Shown: positions 33,395 through 43,830 of the stretch, piece by piece
Numbering within the stretch: position 1 is the first letter of the stretch
Layout: every line of letters begins with the position of its first letter
Source: Cinnamomum chago
Lineage: Eukaryota > Streptophyta > Magnoliopsida > Laurales > Lauraceae
Direction: 5' to 3'
DNA: 64,000 bases
NCBI GenBank assembly: GCA_038049695.1
Contig: CP142452.1
Location: 70,623,501-70,687,500 of the forward strand
Notes under the pieces: model-generated
Database searches by the model: none
Seen by the model: the letters and a program-made list of their open reading frames with translations, nothing else
Told to the model about the DNA's origin: nothing
Program-made: the position numbers and the translations under genes

Positions 33395-34068
33395 ACGACC
33401 ACTGTGCATGCCTGCTCCACTTTCACTCCACTACCGCACATACTCTTATTTCCTCCATTCCCCTTCACAACACCAGCGCTGCCACTTTTACTGCATTGTC
33501 CACCACTGCGTGACCACACCTACAACAACACCACGTTTGTAACACTACGACGCCCACTTGCACTCACTGTCCCACTCGAATTGCCTCCTTGGATTCGCAC
33601 TCCACTTGTGTATACTACATAGCCCCATACACTTACTGCCCTCTCGCTCATGGTACTCTTTCAGTCATTTTGTCGAGCTCGCCTGCGGAAGAGTGAAGAG
33701 CGTTTTTTTTTCTTCTTAGCTCTATTGGTCGATATCGACCATCACTATTTAGCTCTAATGGTCGATATCGATCAATTTCTCGGTCAGATTTTTCCAACCT
33801 ATAATTGTCTTATTCGTTGAACACGAAAAAATGGTCGATATCGACTATTACTACTTCCTCCTAGTAATAGTCGATGTCGACCAATCTGTTGGTCAGACTT
33901 TTTCCAACATGTAATTGTGTTATTGGTTGAACACTACAAAATGGTCGATATTGACCATATCGCAAAATGATTAAAAAAAAGACCGAAAGGAACTTCAAGA
34001 CCCCTCTCGTCTTCGACATGCTACTGGGTCCTTGTCGGTCCTATTGGGTTCTCATCGGTCCTATGGGG
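33395..34068 (+). mobile_element. Repeat gamma, copy 2: block with palindromic dyads
   Basis: Lacks the left end of copy 1 but retains the right two thirds. The five dyads lie at 33726, 33759, 33832, 33868 and 33942, the same spacing pattern as in copy 1. Its right end carries a doubled CGGTCCTAT-type word (34034-34062). Non-coding. Confidence 0.6.
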
Positions 34069-34142
34069 GTTTTTCCAGTAGTTTTCCCTTTCAAATATTT
34101 GAAGGTTTTTATATTTTTATTTTTTGTAATCATCCCGTATAT
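34069..34142 (+). repeat. Left flank of a foldback element, repeat alpha tail
   Basis: Matches the end of repeat alpha (TTTCAAATATTTGAAG, ATCCCGTATATCTATTTAAA), here joined to repeat gamma. Confidence 0.65.
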
Positions 34143-34151
34143 CTATTTAAA

Positions 34152-34335
34152 TGGGGATATTCAAGTGAGGAGTTCCCTCGCCATAGGGCGATGGACATTC
34201 TTCTTTTTGAAAAGTTTCAAGTACAAAAGCACTTTTATACTTTTTGGAAAGATTCTCTTTTGTATTTAAATCTTCCCAAAAAAGGGAAGTGTCCCTCACC
34301 CTATGGTGAGGGAATCCCTCACTTGAATATTACCC
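34152..34335. mobile_element. Mutator-like foldback MITE with a 9-bp target duplication
   Basis: The 184-bp element has inverted ends TGGGGATATTCAAGTGAGG and GGGTAATATTCAAGTGAGG, plus internal inverted CCCTCACCATAGGG-type words. CTATTTAAA flanks both sides (34143-34151 and 34336-34344). The paralogous empty site at 21512-21520 has CTATTTAAA once, followed by ATAAGG. A 9-bp duplication fits the Mutator superfamily. Confidence 0.88.
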
Positions 34336-34344
34336 CTATTTAAA

Positions 34345-35060
34345 ATAAGGAAAATATTAAAGTTAGAACTAGTTCTCAATGTGACTTTAAGGGGAATTAA
34401 TGGTGTGCACCACCTAGCAACCAATCCAAACTTCACCCAGAACTCTTGATGGTCATTGATCTCGAGGTATGACATCCATCTAAATGGACTCGACCATCAT
34501 ATGGATGATTTTTTATTATTATTATTTTTGAATATGAAGCCGTTAAACTTGTGAGCTGTGGATGAAAGGGTTGGGGGCATGGGATTGGGGTCAAAATCGA
34601 TATTTGAGATGGTCCCATATGGATCTTTCTATTTCCCTGTCCCATCCCCAGGCGGGGGCCCTACAGAAATTTCTCACGGAATGTGCTCATAAAATGTTCT
34701 CACCCGAATAAATCCCAATAAATATTATGTACAATTAAATAAGGTCCGTACTCTCATATATTGAATCCAACTTCAGGTCTTTCTCATATCTTTTGACACG
34801 AGGTCTTCTTTAAAAAAAGACTAAAATACATTTACCATGTCACAATTAGAGCCGTTGCTTCTGTTTAATTCATTAAAATATTGGGGCCGGGTGCCACACA
34901 TTTGTAGGCTGTGACACTAAATATAGGCCGCTGCTAAGCTCATTTGTTATGGGCCTTAACTCAAAAATGCGTTAGTTAGATCATTGGATGATGGGCCCCA
35001 CTTGGATTTGATAATTAGCCAAAATAATAGCATGTTTTCCGCTTATTAAAAAAGTTTTGA
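34345..35060 (+). repeat. Repeat beta, copy 3
   Basis: Matches 21534-22210, including the right-hand third (GGGTGCCACACATTTGTAGGC, TTTTGAACTTTCATCC). Contains an extra ~110-bp stretch (about 34920-35030) absent from copy 1. Non-coding. Confidence 0.8.
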
Positions 35061-35147
35061 ACTTTCATCCATCTCCATTTTTGTTCTTTTCGTAATGATG
35101 TAGGTTTCTTGTTACAATTATGAAACCCCTTTTAAAGACATATTCTT

Positions 35148-35179
<32 letters not shown>

Positions 35180-35182
<3 letters not shown>

Positions 35183-35558
35183 CAAGGCTCTCTTAAGCTC
35201 AAGCTTATGATAAAATCTCGTAAGCTCATGCTTGTGGGGGTTAAACTTTGGTCCATCTAAATAAACTAAACACATGACTCCTCTAAATTGCACATGTCCA
35301 CCAACTATCGGTCAGATACGAATTTACTGGATCGTTGGATTGACTATGTATCGATCCGAATGGACCATTGACCATTAAACTTTTGGGTCCATATGGAGAT
35401 GATAGAAGTTACGGTTGGGGCTGATTTTTTGCATAGAGAAATATCCTAGGGAGTCCTTGAAATTCCCCCCACTCCCATCCCCATGTGGGTCCCCAGTTGG
35501 GCCCCACCACATACTTGAGCTTACCTTATCCTAAGGTTGAGCTTAGGAGAGCTGACCT

Positions 35559-35560
<2 letters not shown>
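35180..35560. mobile_element. MITE-like element inserted in a TA microsatellite
   Basis: Inverted ends: GAGCAAGGCTCTCTTAAGCT at the left, and GAGGTCAGCTCTCCTAAGCT when the right end is inverted. TA runs lie directly on both sides (35151-35179 and 35561-35591), so the target was a TA repeat. A Tc1/Mariner-type TA target is possible but cannot be separated from the microsatellite. No coding capacity. Confidence 0.7.
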
Positions 35561-35596
<36 letters not shown>

Positions 35597-35649
35597 CCCC
35601 CACTTTTGGTCCCAATTCGGGTACTAGTTGAAAAGCATGAGGGAGTTTC

Positions 35650-36700
35650 ACCGAATTGAAGACCTTATAAATTTGGCCCGGGCTAAGGCATATCTTGACC
35701 TGGTCCGTCTTTAGAATCACTCGTCTAAGCCTAGTCCAAGCTAGATACGGGCCATAAAAGTTAGGCCTGAGTCTGTCCATTTAATCAAACGGACTGTCCC
35801 GAACCGGTCTTTTTTAACAATTTTGTGGGAATTTTTGCAATTGTTTTCCCTAGTTAAATTAAATTACATGCATTCCTTACATGGGCTATGGCTGAGCCAG
35901 CCTTTGAGCTTTCTATGATTCAATCCAAAATCGGCCTAATCATTAAATGGGCCCTAATCACATAACCAAGCCCAATTCAAAGCGGGCTGGGCTTAGGGCT
36001 AGCCCTGTCCTTGACTTTCACTCTAGGGTTGTAAACAGGATGGTTCCAGGTTGGAACCATACTGGACCTGGACATGTTCTAAATAACGATTTTAGTTCCA
36101 GGTCCAATTCTGATTCGAAACTTGTTTTGTTAGTTCTAGATCTCGTTCCGATAGAAAAATCAAGATCCGATTCCACCTAGATGACCGAAATCAAGTTTCA
36201 AAAACAATTTTAATTTATTTTTATTTTTTATTTTTTTCTAAAAAAATATTTCATTCAACTTATAATAGTAAATCAAATCTACTGCCTCTATGATTAAACG
36301 TAAAAAATGTCATAAATAGATGATTTTAAGTTACAGTATACAATACGAAATACTCATATGCTAGGTCTTGCATCCACCTGTTGGAACCTATATATTTGGG
36401 CCTAGAATACAACCCGTCTATCAACCGGAACTGACGTTGGGTTCGGAATCAAGGCAAGGTTTTGAATGAAAATCTTAAATTAATTAGTTTCAAACTCATT
36501 TTTTTTGCGGGAGTTTGAGGGTCGGAACTTTCATAGATTCCCATTGCAGCCCTATTTCACTCTCACAGGAGTTGTTCCTATGTGAAGATTAATAATGTAA
36601 TAATCATTATTACGATCAAAAGCTTACCGCGGGAACAACTCACAGTGGATTAAAATTTGAGAATGTATAATATGACATGAGTGAGTTCCTTTTTCATTTT
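35650..36700 (+). repeat. Repeat delta, copy 2, upstream of the DUF247 gene
   Basis: Diverged match to 27430-28450. Its right edge lies about 300 bp upstream of the DUF247 start codon, so distal promoter sequence of that gene is shared with the gene-less copy. Confidence 0.8.
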
Positions 36701-36839
36701 TTTCTTGAAAAAAAAAAAGCAATGAGTTGATTTTTATTCTACGACCGTACGTCACTTTATGGATAGCGTGCATCCGTGATTAGGACAGTAGTTTCCCGGA
36801 GTAGAAAACTAGTGGTTCTTGCTTCCCCTGCCCTTGTCC

Positions 36840-36995
36840 CATCTCAAGTGTCCTTTGGCTGTCTCTCCAATTCCAAGATCATTTAACAGAGAGCTCTGTT
36901 ATCCCATCGATCGTTAAAAAGTCCTTTCCGATCTCTCCAAGATCATTGACAGTAACAGAGCTCTCTATCTCTCTCATTTGATACTGTTCCTTGAG
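36840..36995 (+). promoter_or_regulatory. Leader region of the DUF247 gene with a short duplication
   Basis: Two similar stretches precede the start codon: GTCCTTTGGCTGTCTCTCCA (from about 36848) and GTCCTTTCCGATCTCTCCAA (from about 36921). Each is followed by AAGATCATT and a GAGCTCT word. The CT-rich run TCTCTATCTCTCTC just before the ATG is typical of plant 5' UTRs. The transcription start is not determined. Confidence 0.5.
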
Positions 36996-38771
36996 ATGGA
37001 GGAAGAGATACAAGAAGAGGGAAGTGCTGATGAGGCAGGGAAGCATGGGAATGCTGTGGTAGAAGACGTGGATGATCTATGGGTTAAACACATGGAAGCG
37101 AAACTTGCCTCCAAGTCCAAAAATTGCAAGCCTTCTCATCCGTTCACTATTTGCCGAGTGCCCCAAGACATTCGCAGTGTCGACAATGTTGCGCACGACC
37201 CTTTGATTGTCTCCATCGGCCCATATCATCGAGGAAATCAAAGGCTACATGAGATGGAGGAGGTCAAATGGCGAAATCTAAATGAAACCCGTCGTCGAGC
37301 CGGTAATAACTTCAAGAAGTACTTGAAGGCGATGAAGGAAATAGAGCCAGAAGCGCGAGCTTGCTACGCAGGTAACATCAATATGGAGGCAGATGAATTC
37401 ATAGAGATGATGTTGTTAGATGGTTTGTTCATCATTGAGCTCCTCTTGAAGAAGGATTTTCATTTTTCTCTTCTGCATGAAGAACCCATTTATACCATTA
37501 GTGGGATGTTGTGTCGAGTTGGCCACGACATGCTTCTTTTGGAGAATCAGCTCCCTTTCTTCGTCTTGGAACGCCTTTTGGACCTCACTGATCTATCCAG
37601 ATCGTTTGATCTTCGGAAGAGTGCCTATGATTTCTTCTGTGTCTATGCTCTGCGATTTGGGGATGAATGTGGCTTACAACTTCTTCGAAAAATCTTCGAC
37701 GAAAAAGAAAAGAAAAGAAAAGAAAGCGTAAGGGAAAACCCAGAAATGATGACCAGTGGTGCTAGCCTAGGATCCAGCGCCTCACATGGGAGCCCGGGCT
37801 CTCCCTCGGGGTCGGTAGACATAATCTTGAATGCAGAGGTGCTACAGACCCACGAAATCTTGAATGCAGGGGTGCTACAGACCCCGACTGGGAGCTCGGG
37901 CTCCCATGGGGGCCGTAGGATCCCACGAGGGGGGGGGGGAATCCTACGGCCCCCAAGGCTCCGGTCCGGGCTCTCAGTCGGGGTCTGCAGACATAATCTT
38001 TCCAATGAAGATAGTGTTCATCATTTGCTGCATTTAGCATACTTGCTCCTCATCAGTACGGAACCTACTGGGAGTACTGGGAGTTCTGATCAATCTAAGG
38101 ACCCTACTGCGAAACTCCCTGCATTCATAAAGAAAATCCTTGACCCTACTGAAATTCTCTCTGCATTCAAACAGAAAATCCTCCCCTCTCTCTCCCCATC
38201 CAAGTCTAAAGAGAAACAACCGCCACCACTGAGGGTAATTCCTTGTTCGGCGGAGCTCGACGAGGCTGGAGTTGAGTTTCAGTGTGTGAAGGCTAAAAGC
38301 TTCTTGGACATTAAATTTGAACAGGGAACGATGAAAATGCCGCGCCTTTCGGTGGAGGATTCCACCAAACCACTCCTTCGAAACTTCATTGCCTATGAGC
38401 AGTGCTTCCCTAACCAGGGTAGTCACTTCACCAGCTACTGCTACTTCATGGATTATCTGGTGAACACGCCGAGAGATGTGGAGATATTAAAAAGATCTGC
38501 CATCATAGAAAATCAGGTGGGCAGCGACGACGAGGTGGCAATCCTCTTCAACGATCTATGCAAGGGGACCTTTGTATCGGATCTTGCGGACAGTTATCTT
38601 GGCGAATCGTTTAAAGATGTTAGGAAACATACCCAGAAAACATGGCCCAAATGGCGGGCAAGACTCAAGCATGATTATTTCAGCAACCCATGGGCGATTA
38701 TTTCCTTGATTGCAGCCACTTTTGTCATCTTTCTCACCTCAGTGCAGACATACAAAGCTGCATTCCCGTGA
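36996..38771 (+). CDS. DUF247 (UPF0481) membrane protein, intact single-exon gene
   Basis: 591 codons from ATG at 36996 (context GAGATGG) to TGA at 38769. The frame also opens further upstream, but only from a TTG. The family is plant-specific and of largely unknown biochemical role. In grasses, DUF247 members act in self-incompatibility; nothing here shows that role. The N-terminal half has the family motifs ICRVPQDIRSVD, PLIVSIGPYHRGNQRL, MEEVKWR, EFIEMMLLDGLFIIELLL and DMLLLENQLPFFVLERLL. The C-terminal half has SFLDIKFEQGTMKMPRLSV, RNFIAYEQCFP and DVEILKRSAIIENQVGSDDE. Near residues 560-583 is the usual C-terminal membrane helix, NPWAIISLIAATFVIFL. Residues about 258-335 are foreign to the family: a Gly/Ser/Pro/Arg-rich segment encoded by a GC-rich foldback insertion that kept the frame open. 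The other half of the 40-kb array is cut before this gene recurs, so its second copy is not visible. Confidence 0.95.
   Translation: MEEEIQEEGSADEAGKHGNAVVEDVDDLWVKHMEAKLASKSKNCKPSHPFTICRVPQDIRSVDNVAHDPLIVSIGPYHRGNQRLHEMEEVKWRNLNETRRRAGNNFKKYLKAMKEIEPEARACYAGNINMEADEFIEMMLLDGLFIIELLLKKDFHFSLLHEEPIYTISGMLCRVGHDMLLLENQLPFFVLERLLDLTDLSRSFDLRKSAYDFFCVYALRFGDECGLQLLRKIFDEKEKKRKESVRENPEMMTSGASLGSSASHGSPGSPSGSVDIILNAEVLQTHEILNAGVLQTPTGSSGSHGGRRIPRGGGGILRPPRLRSGLSVGVCRHNLSNEDSVHHLLHLAYLLLISTEPTGSTGSSDQSKDPTAKLPAFIKKILDPTEILSAFKQKILPSLSPSKSKEKQPPPLRVIPCSAELDEAGVEFQCVKAKSFLDIKFEQGTMKMPRLSVEDSTKPLLRNFIAYEQCFPNQGSHFTSYCYFMDYLVNTPRDVEILKRSAIIENQVGSDDEVAILFNDLCKGTFVSDLADSYLGESFKDVRKHTQKTWPKWRARLKHDYFSNPWAIISLIAATFVIFLTSVQTYKAAFP
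37829..37894 (+). repeat. 33-bp direct repeat within the DUF247 coding region
   Basis: ATCTTGAATGCAG followed by GGTGCTACAGACCC occurs twice, 33 bp apart, encoding the near-identical 11-residue units ILNAEVLQTHE and ILNAGVLQTPT. It abuts the foldback sequence. Confidence 0.85.
37871..37991. mobile_element. GC-rich foldback insertion inside the DUF247 gene
   Basis: The left arm 37871-37924 pairs, as its inverse, with the right arm 37937-37991. Shared words are GGGATCCTACGGCCCCC, AGCCCGAGCTCCCAGTCGG and GGGTCTGTAG against their partners in the right arm. The loop is a G run. AGACATAATCTT occurs just before the repeat-rich block (about 37818) and just after it (about 37989), so the larger insertion may be 37830-37988 with a ~12-bp duplicated target. 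It keeps the DUF247 frame. The element class is unknown. Confidence 0.75.
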
Positions 38772-39317
38772 TTTACCAACAAACACTGCTGTGCTAATTT
38801 TATCATACTAGTTAGGACTGGTGTTTTCTTCATCTGCAACTTATTTTACTATTTGATCAAGGTACAAGTAGAACCTATTTAAATAATTTCGTTATTTTGA
38901 GTACCTACTCTGTAGTTCTTGTTGCAATGATTATATATGTTCATATGTCTCAGTTGTACTTTCTTCTTTGCTAATTATCAAAATAAGTTTCCCTTCTCTT
39001 CATGTTAATGCAAGTATAATTGTTGCTTTAGTCATCTACATCTTCTTGGAGTTTCAGTTTCTATGTGCGAGAAGGAAATAATCTTTAAGCCAAAAAAAAA
39101 AAAGAGAAAAGAAAGGGAAGATGACTAGCAAAACGATCCAAATGTAAAAATATTTTTAAGTTCCATCAGTCACAAAGCTTCACATGATAATCATCATCAA
39201 GCCCTGTCTTAAGTACTTCGCCATAATAAAGAACAAGACATTTCTCAAAAACTATGACTAAGATTTCTTATTTGTATAAAGGATGCTTCCTATAATTTCT
39301 TTTGGGGAATTTTCCCT

Positions 39318-39374
<57 letters not shown>

Positions 39375-39417
39375 TTCATTCTTTCAAGGGTTTTGCACTC
39401 ACGATGAGTGGTGGAAC
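38772..39417. other. 3' flank of the DUF247 gene
   Basis: No further gene. AATAAAG words (for example 39225) could serve as polyadenylation signals, but none is decisive. A TA microsatellite of about 50 bp lies at 39322-39372. Confidence 0.5.
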
Positions 39418-40042
39418 CCTGTGTTTATCTCTTCCATCCATCTTCAGCTTGTGAGATATCTGATTTCTATCAGAGCTTTTCTTTGCTGCTTCCCATGGCT
39501 AGTGTCTGTTGGGCTCGCCCATCCTTAATTACCAAGCAAGAATTTAACAATGCAACCCATGTCAGAAGTAAGTCGGCTAAATGAAATGAAATCAAATTCT
39601 TTGTAAATTGTGGAACCACAAGAACGTCATTCAAGTTAATTGTACGACTAGCACAAAACCCTCATGGTTAGTCTCTTGCAAATTAAATAAAAGTTAAAAT
39701 CAATAAAAAATTTTAACAAACAAATTAAGTAGTAATCAATAAGAAAATATATGGATTAAGTGACAGATGTGGCCCGCATGCTACGGGTCCCACGTTAAAT
39801 TAAGTAGGGCAGATATCAAAAGAATACAATCCCCACTAAGTGTGACTCTCTGAGACTCCTTTATATAATATAAAGGATCCATGGTTGGATCAGAGAAGAT
39901 CTGGGTTTAGGTCTTCGCCTGGGTCTTATTTGTCTGTTCTATGGAACTCAGGCGGGAGGAGGAAGTTTCCTTACTTTTGCTTTGACATGTAGCCAGAGGC
40001 ATTCATTGATTCGTTTTTAAGGAGAGGAAAAAACCATCACTT
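39418..40042 (+). repeat. Paralogue of the CACTA flanks, with the empty CACTA site
   Basis: Bases 39418-39929 match 2690-3298, and bases 39930-40042 match 13128-13250 in diverged form. The CACTA element is therefore absent here. The single TAT at 39927-39929 marks the unoccupied target. This segment runs without a break into the second 40-kb unit. Confidence 0.88.
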
Positions 40043-40116
40043 TCTATTTATTATTTCCTTTTTATTAAAGAGAGTAGGAAACCGTTGATTTCTATTTATT
40101 TCTCTTTATTGTAGGA

Positions 40117-40554
40117 AACCTGGACTTGAAGAACCAAGGGGGGGGTGTGTTGAACCAAGGTGCTGTCATCACTCAATAATGAGGAGTTAAACATAAATAT
40201 CTATATTAAATTGCAGAACAAATACTTTAGAAATCACAGTAATTGTATGACAATTGAATTTGAAAAGTAATATATATACATAAAAGTATTTAAATGACCA
40301 GCTCTATGTGGCACATTTGATTGAATTATTTATTGCATTTACTGGTTTTTAGAAAATTAGATATGTAGGAAAATGACAGATCTATCGTTTTTCTAATAAT
40401 AATAAAAGTCCTTTTAGAGTTTATAAAATTTCCGGAGAATAGGAAATTTTAAAATATTTGGAAATCAGCAGAATTGGATTCACTAATAAGTATTAGTACT
40501 AACATCTGATATGGGGAATAAGATGTTAATTGGATTTAATTAAATACTAGCCAG
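40117..40554 (+). repeat. Repeat alpha, second-unit copy
   Basis: Copy of 79-512. Differs by a T-to-C change in the TTTCCGGAGAATAG word near 40434. Confidence 0.85.
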
Positions 40555-41110
40555 TGTTGGAAATGGGTGGACCGACAAGCACACAACAAATAATACAGAG
40601 AAAAACTTTGCTTCACTTTCAAGTGGAATAATCAAATACAAACAAGATACTATGCACTCTGTTACCATGCACACTTTTTTCCCTTACGCACTGCAGGCAT
40701 ATATTATATAACTCTTTCATTCCTGCATATAGCCCAAGGACTTACTTCTCATTAGGCTGATAATCGTGTCGTGTTAATAAATTTGGGTTATTGGTTAACG
40801 AATTCGTGTTAAAATTACCTCAATCCGTACACGACCTGTTAACTTAACGGGTTAAATAATCTAACCCGAACATGACCCATTATTTAAGAGGTTACACGAC
40901 CCAACCCGTTAAGTAATTAAGGCATTTCGAAAATTAAAAGAAAATCCATACAAAAATATATGAGGAGAAAAATATATATATATATATATATATAAACCAC
41001 GCGAAACTGTAAGTGAGGATCTCGAGTGGATTCCACCTAAATCCCCACTATAAAACAATAAATCTCAATTGCTTCTTTTTTAATATAAATTAATTCTAAC
41101 TACACTTAGG

Positions 41111-41932
41111 CAGAGGCGGATCCAGTATGTAGGATTTCTAAGTTTCAATTCTAATTTTGATGGGGCCCACTAATTTTTTCCATAAGGCCCCCAGTGAATT
41201 TTTTGGGCCCCCAATGGATTTTTGTAGCCCAATATTAACTTTAGGTATTCCATATTCTTATCCTCCCTAATTTTGATTGTTTTAATCACTTTCTTGTAGC
41301 ATCACCACGTTCTCAGTCTCCTGCAAGAGCTAATGCCAAGGAAAATTAACAGCAGTCATCACTGAAAACAGTTAAGATAAATTAGTATGCAGAGGCGGAT
41401 GTAGTTCATAGTCACTGGGGGGCGGGGCTGGGCCCCTAGTGACTTTTTGGGAAAAAAAAAATTATGTATACTAAGTTAGGCCCAAATCAATTAGGCCCCC
41501 AGTGACATTGAACCAGGCCCCCAGTGACATTGAACTAGGCCTCCCAGTGACAACTCGTAGAGAACAATTGTGATAAATAAATATGTCTTGTTTTATTGCT
41601 TGAAATTATTATATTATATTTGTTCCATATAAAAGGTTTGGGGTAAATCTGCACACTATTTGTCCTTGCTAGGCATGATTTGCAATACAGTGGAAATCTA
41701 CAAACTATCTATCTTTGAATGCACCTTTCTGTGTATTAGTTACTGATAGTGTATGTAAAAGGTCCACTATTTTTTTTGTTTATTGTTTTTTCTCAAGCAT
41801 GAAGAAAAAAAGAAGAAAAAATCATTTGCAATCATATAAATAACCCAAAAAAAATATTCCGGGGCCGTTGCCCCCGGACCCCCTACTACTTAATCGTGCC
41901 CCCAGTGATTTTAAATCCTAGATCCGCCACTG
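41111..41932 (-). mobile_element. hAT-like remnants nested in the putative LTR, second-unit copies
   Basis: Copies of 1067-1345 (41111-41389) and 1346-1888 (41390-41932). Confidence 0.6.
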
Positions 41933-42334
41933 CGGACTAAAAGAATTTAAGGGGGTTAAGCGAGTAGTTAATGTATTACTGATTTAATTCGTATATGACC
42001 TGACGTGTTAATGGATTTGACTTGTTAACCATCTGAACCCATTAACAACACACTTAAATCCATTAATATCGTATAAATTCATGTCGTGTTAACCGGTGGT
42101 ATTGCATTTTGAGAGCCCTGCTCCTCATCTTACTTCTATCTTCCTTGACTTGTATTTCAAATGACTCCGTGGCACTTATTTATAGCTGTGCCCCGGTCGG
42201 TTTGTGGATGGATCTTCAGAGGCGGTGTACGAGAGATGATTCCGGAAATGGGCAGCATGACTTTATTTATGTTCACACATCAAATACTGTGCGACGTGGA
42301 TCAACCGCTGCCATGTGATTGAGCCTGAGGCGCG

Positions 42335-42478
42335 GCTGAATTTTTTGTAATGGGTTCAATCGGTGGACTATTCTAGAAAGAGACCTCCTGAGAAAGAGAG
42401 TCTTGGGCTGAATTTTCTGTAATGAGTTCAATCGGTGGACTATTCTAGAAAGACATAGACCTCTGGAGACGGACAGAG
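42335..42478 (+). repeat. Two-copy 72-bp tandem repeat, second-unit copy
   Basis: Copy of 2291-2434. Confidence 0.8.
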
Positions 42479-42564
42479 TCTTCTCGAGAGGGAGACTTCT
42501 GGTCTGTGGATCATGTGAGACAGCATCACATGGGAGATGGCCCAGTTGTTTGACTAACATCCAG

Positions 42565-43342
42565 TACATGCGCAACTTTTAAACCCAACGTGCGCACACT
42601 ATTTCAAGACTTCTTATGGGTCTTTACAAATATTTGAATTTTTTTAATTATCCCATATATCTATTTAAAGGGAGATATTTTTATAGAAGATATTTCTCAC
42701 CTTATTTGAGAGATATCTATTTAAAGAGAGATGCTTCTGTGTTTATCTCTTCCATCCATCTTCACCTTGTAAGATATGTGATTTCTATAAGAGCTTTTCT
42801 CTCCAACTTCCCATGCCTAGTATCTGTTGGGGTCGCCCATCCTTAATTAGTAAGCAAGAATTTAACAATGCAACCCATGTCAGAAGTAAGTCGGCTAAAT
42901 GAAATGAAATGAAATCAAATTCTTTGTAAATTGTGGAACCACAAGAACGTCATTCAATTTAATTTTACCACCAGCACAAACTCTCGTGGTTAGTCTCTTT
43001 CAAATTAAATAAAAGTTAAAAATCAATAAATTAATTCAACAGACAAATTAAGTAGTAATAAAAAAAATATATGGATTAAGTGACAGATGTGGCACGCATG
43101 CTATGGGTCCCACACAAATCAAATATGGCAGATGCCAAAAGAAAATACAATCCCATTTAATTTAAGAACTCAATCTGTCTCTATAAATAAGACTTCTAAT
43201 ACGATTAGTGAAGTGAACGTAGAACTTTTAGAGAAGAAATCCCTAGTAAATGTGAATCTTGGAAACTTATTTATATAATATAGAGTAGCGATGATTGGAT
43301 CATACTAAATCTGGATTTTCGTTTTGACGATCTGGGTCTTAT
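42565..43342 (+). repeat. CACTA left flank, second-unit copy
   Basis: Copy of 2521-3298. Non-coding. Confidence 0.75.
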
Positions 43343-43589
43343 CACTACAAGAATTTACACTTTTGCCGGCGCTAAATAAGCGCCGGGAAAGGTCCATAAA
43401 ACGCCGGGAAAAACTATTCCCGGCGATTTCTCTTGCGCCGGCAAGGCGCCGGCAAAGGTACGCCAGTAATACCATTTGCCGGCTTAAAAGAGGTAGCGCC
43501 GGGAAAAATCTATCCATTGCCGGCGTTTTATTTCGCCGGAAAAGGAGGTTTATTTCGCCGGGCAAAGACTTTTATTTTTTCAATAATAA

Positions 43590-43830
43590 ATTTTAAAAAA
43601 CTTTTGCCGGCGTTTTTTTGCGCCGGGAAAAGATGTTTATTTTTCATAGAAAATTTTTGGAAAAACTTTTGCCGGCGTTATTTTGCGCCGGGAAAAGTGG
43701 TTTATTTTTCAAAAATAAATTTAGAAAGACTTTCGCCGGCGTTAATGTGCGCCGGGAAAAGTGATTTATTTTTTCTAAAATAAATTTAGAAAAACTTTCG
43801 CCGGCGTTTTTTGCGCCGGGAAAAGATTTA
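43590..43830 (+). repeat. CACTA subterminal minisatellite, rearranged relative to the first unit
   Basis: Four units, as in the first copy, but of different types. This array starts with a unit whose spacer reads ATGTTTATTTTTCATAG, which is absent from 3551-3790. It lacks the unit whose spacer starts AATTTG. The remaining three unit types are shared and in the same order. Confidence 0.85.

Larger units (their letters stand above)
1..40042. repeat. First unit of a ~40-kb direct tandem duplication
   Basis: Base 1 onward reappears from base 40043 onward, and the identity runs to the end of the window. The offset between copies drifts only from 40042 to 40045 and back, through small indels: a TA run at ~931, the CTTT tract at ~13530, a T run at ~21760 and a TA run at ~22217. 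Substitutions are very few (for example near 392, 770, 863, 3378 and 12530). This unit is complete in length, but its phase is arbitrary because the window begins inside it. It contains the only DUF247 gene in view. Whether the duplication is biological or an assembly artefact cannot be decided from sequence alone. Confidence 0.97.
40555..42559 (+). mobile_element. Putative solo LTR, second-unit copy
   Basis: Copy of 513-2515 with the same ends and flanks. Differs by a 2-bp longer TA run and two substitutions. Confidence 0.65.

Noticed and set aside
37643..38426. Antisense frames over the DUF247 gene
   Set aside because: Shadows of the GC-rich insert and the real coding strand; no independent support.
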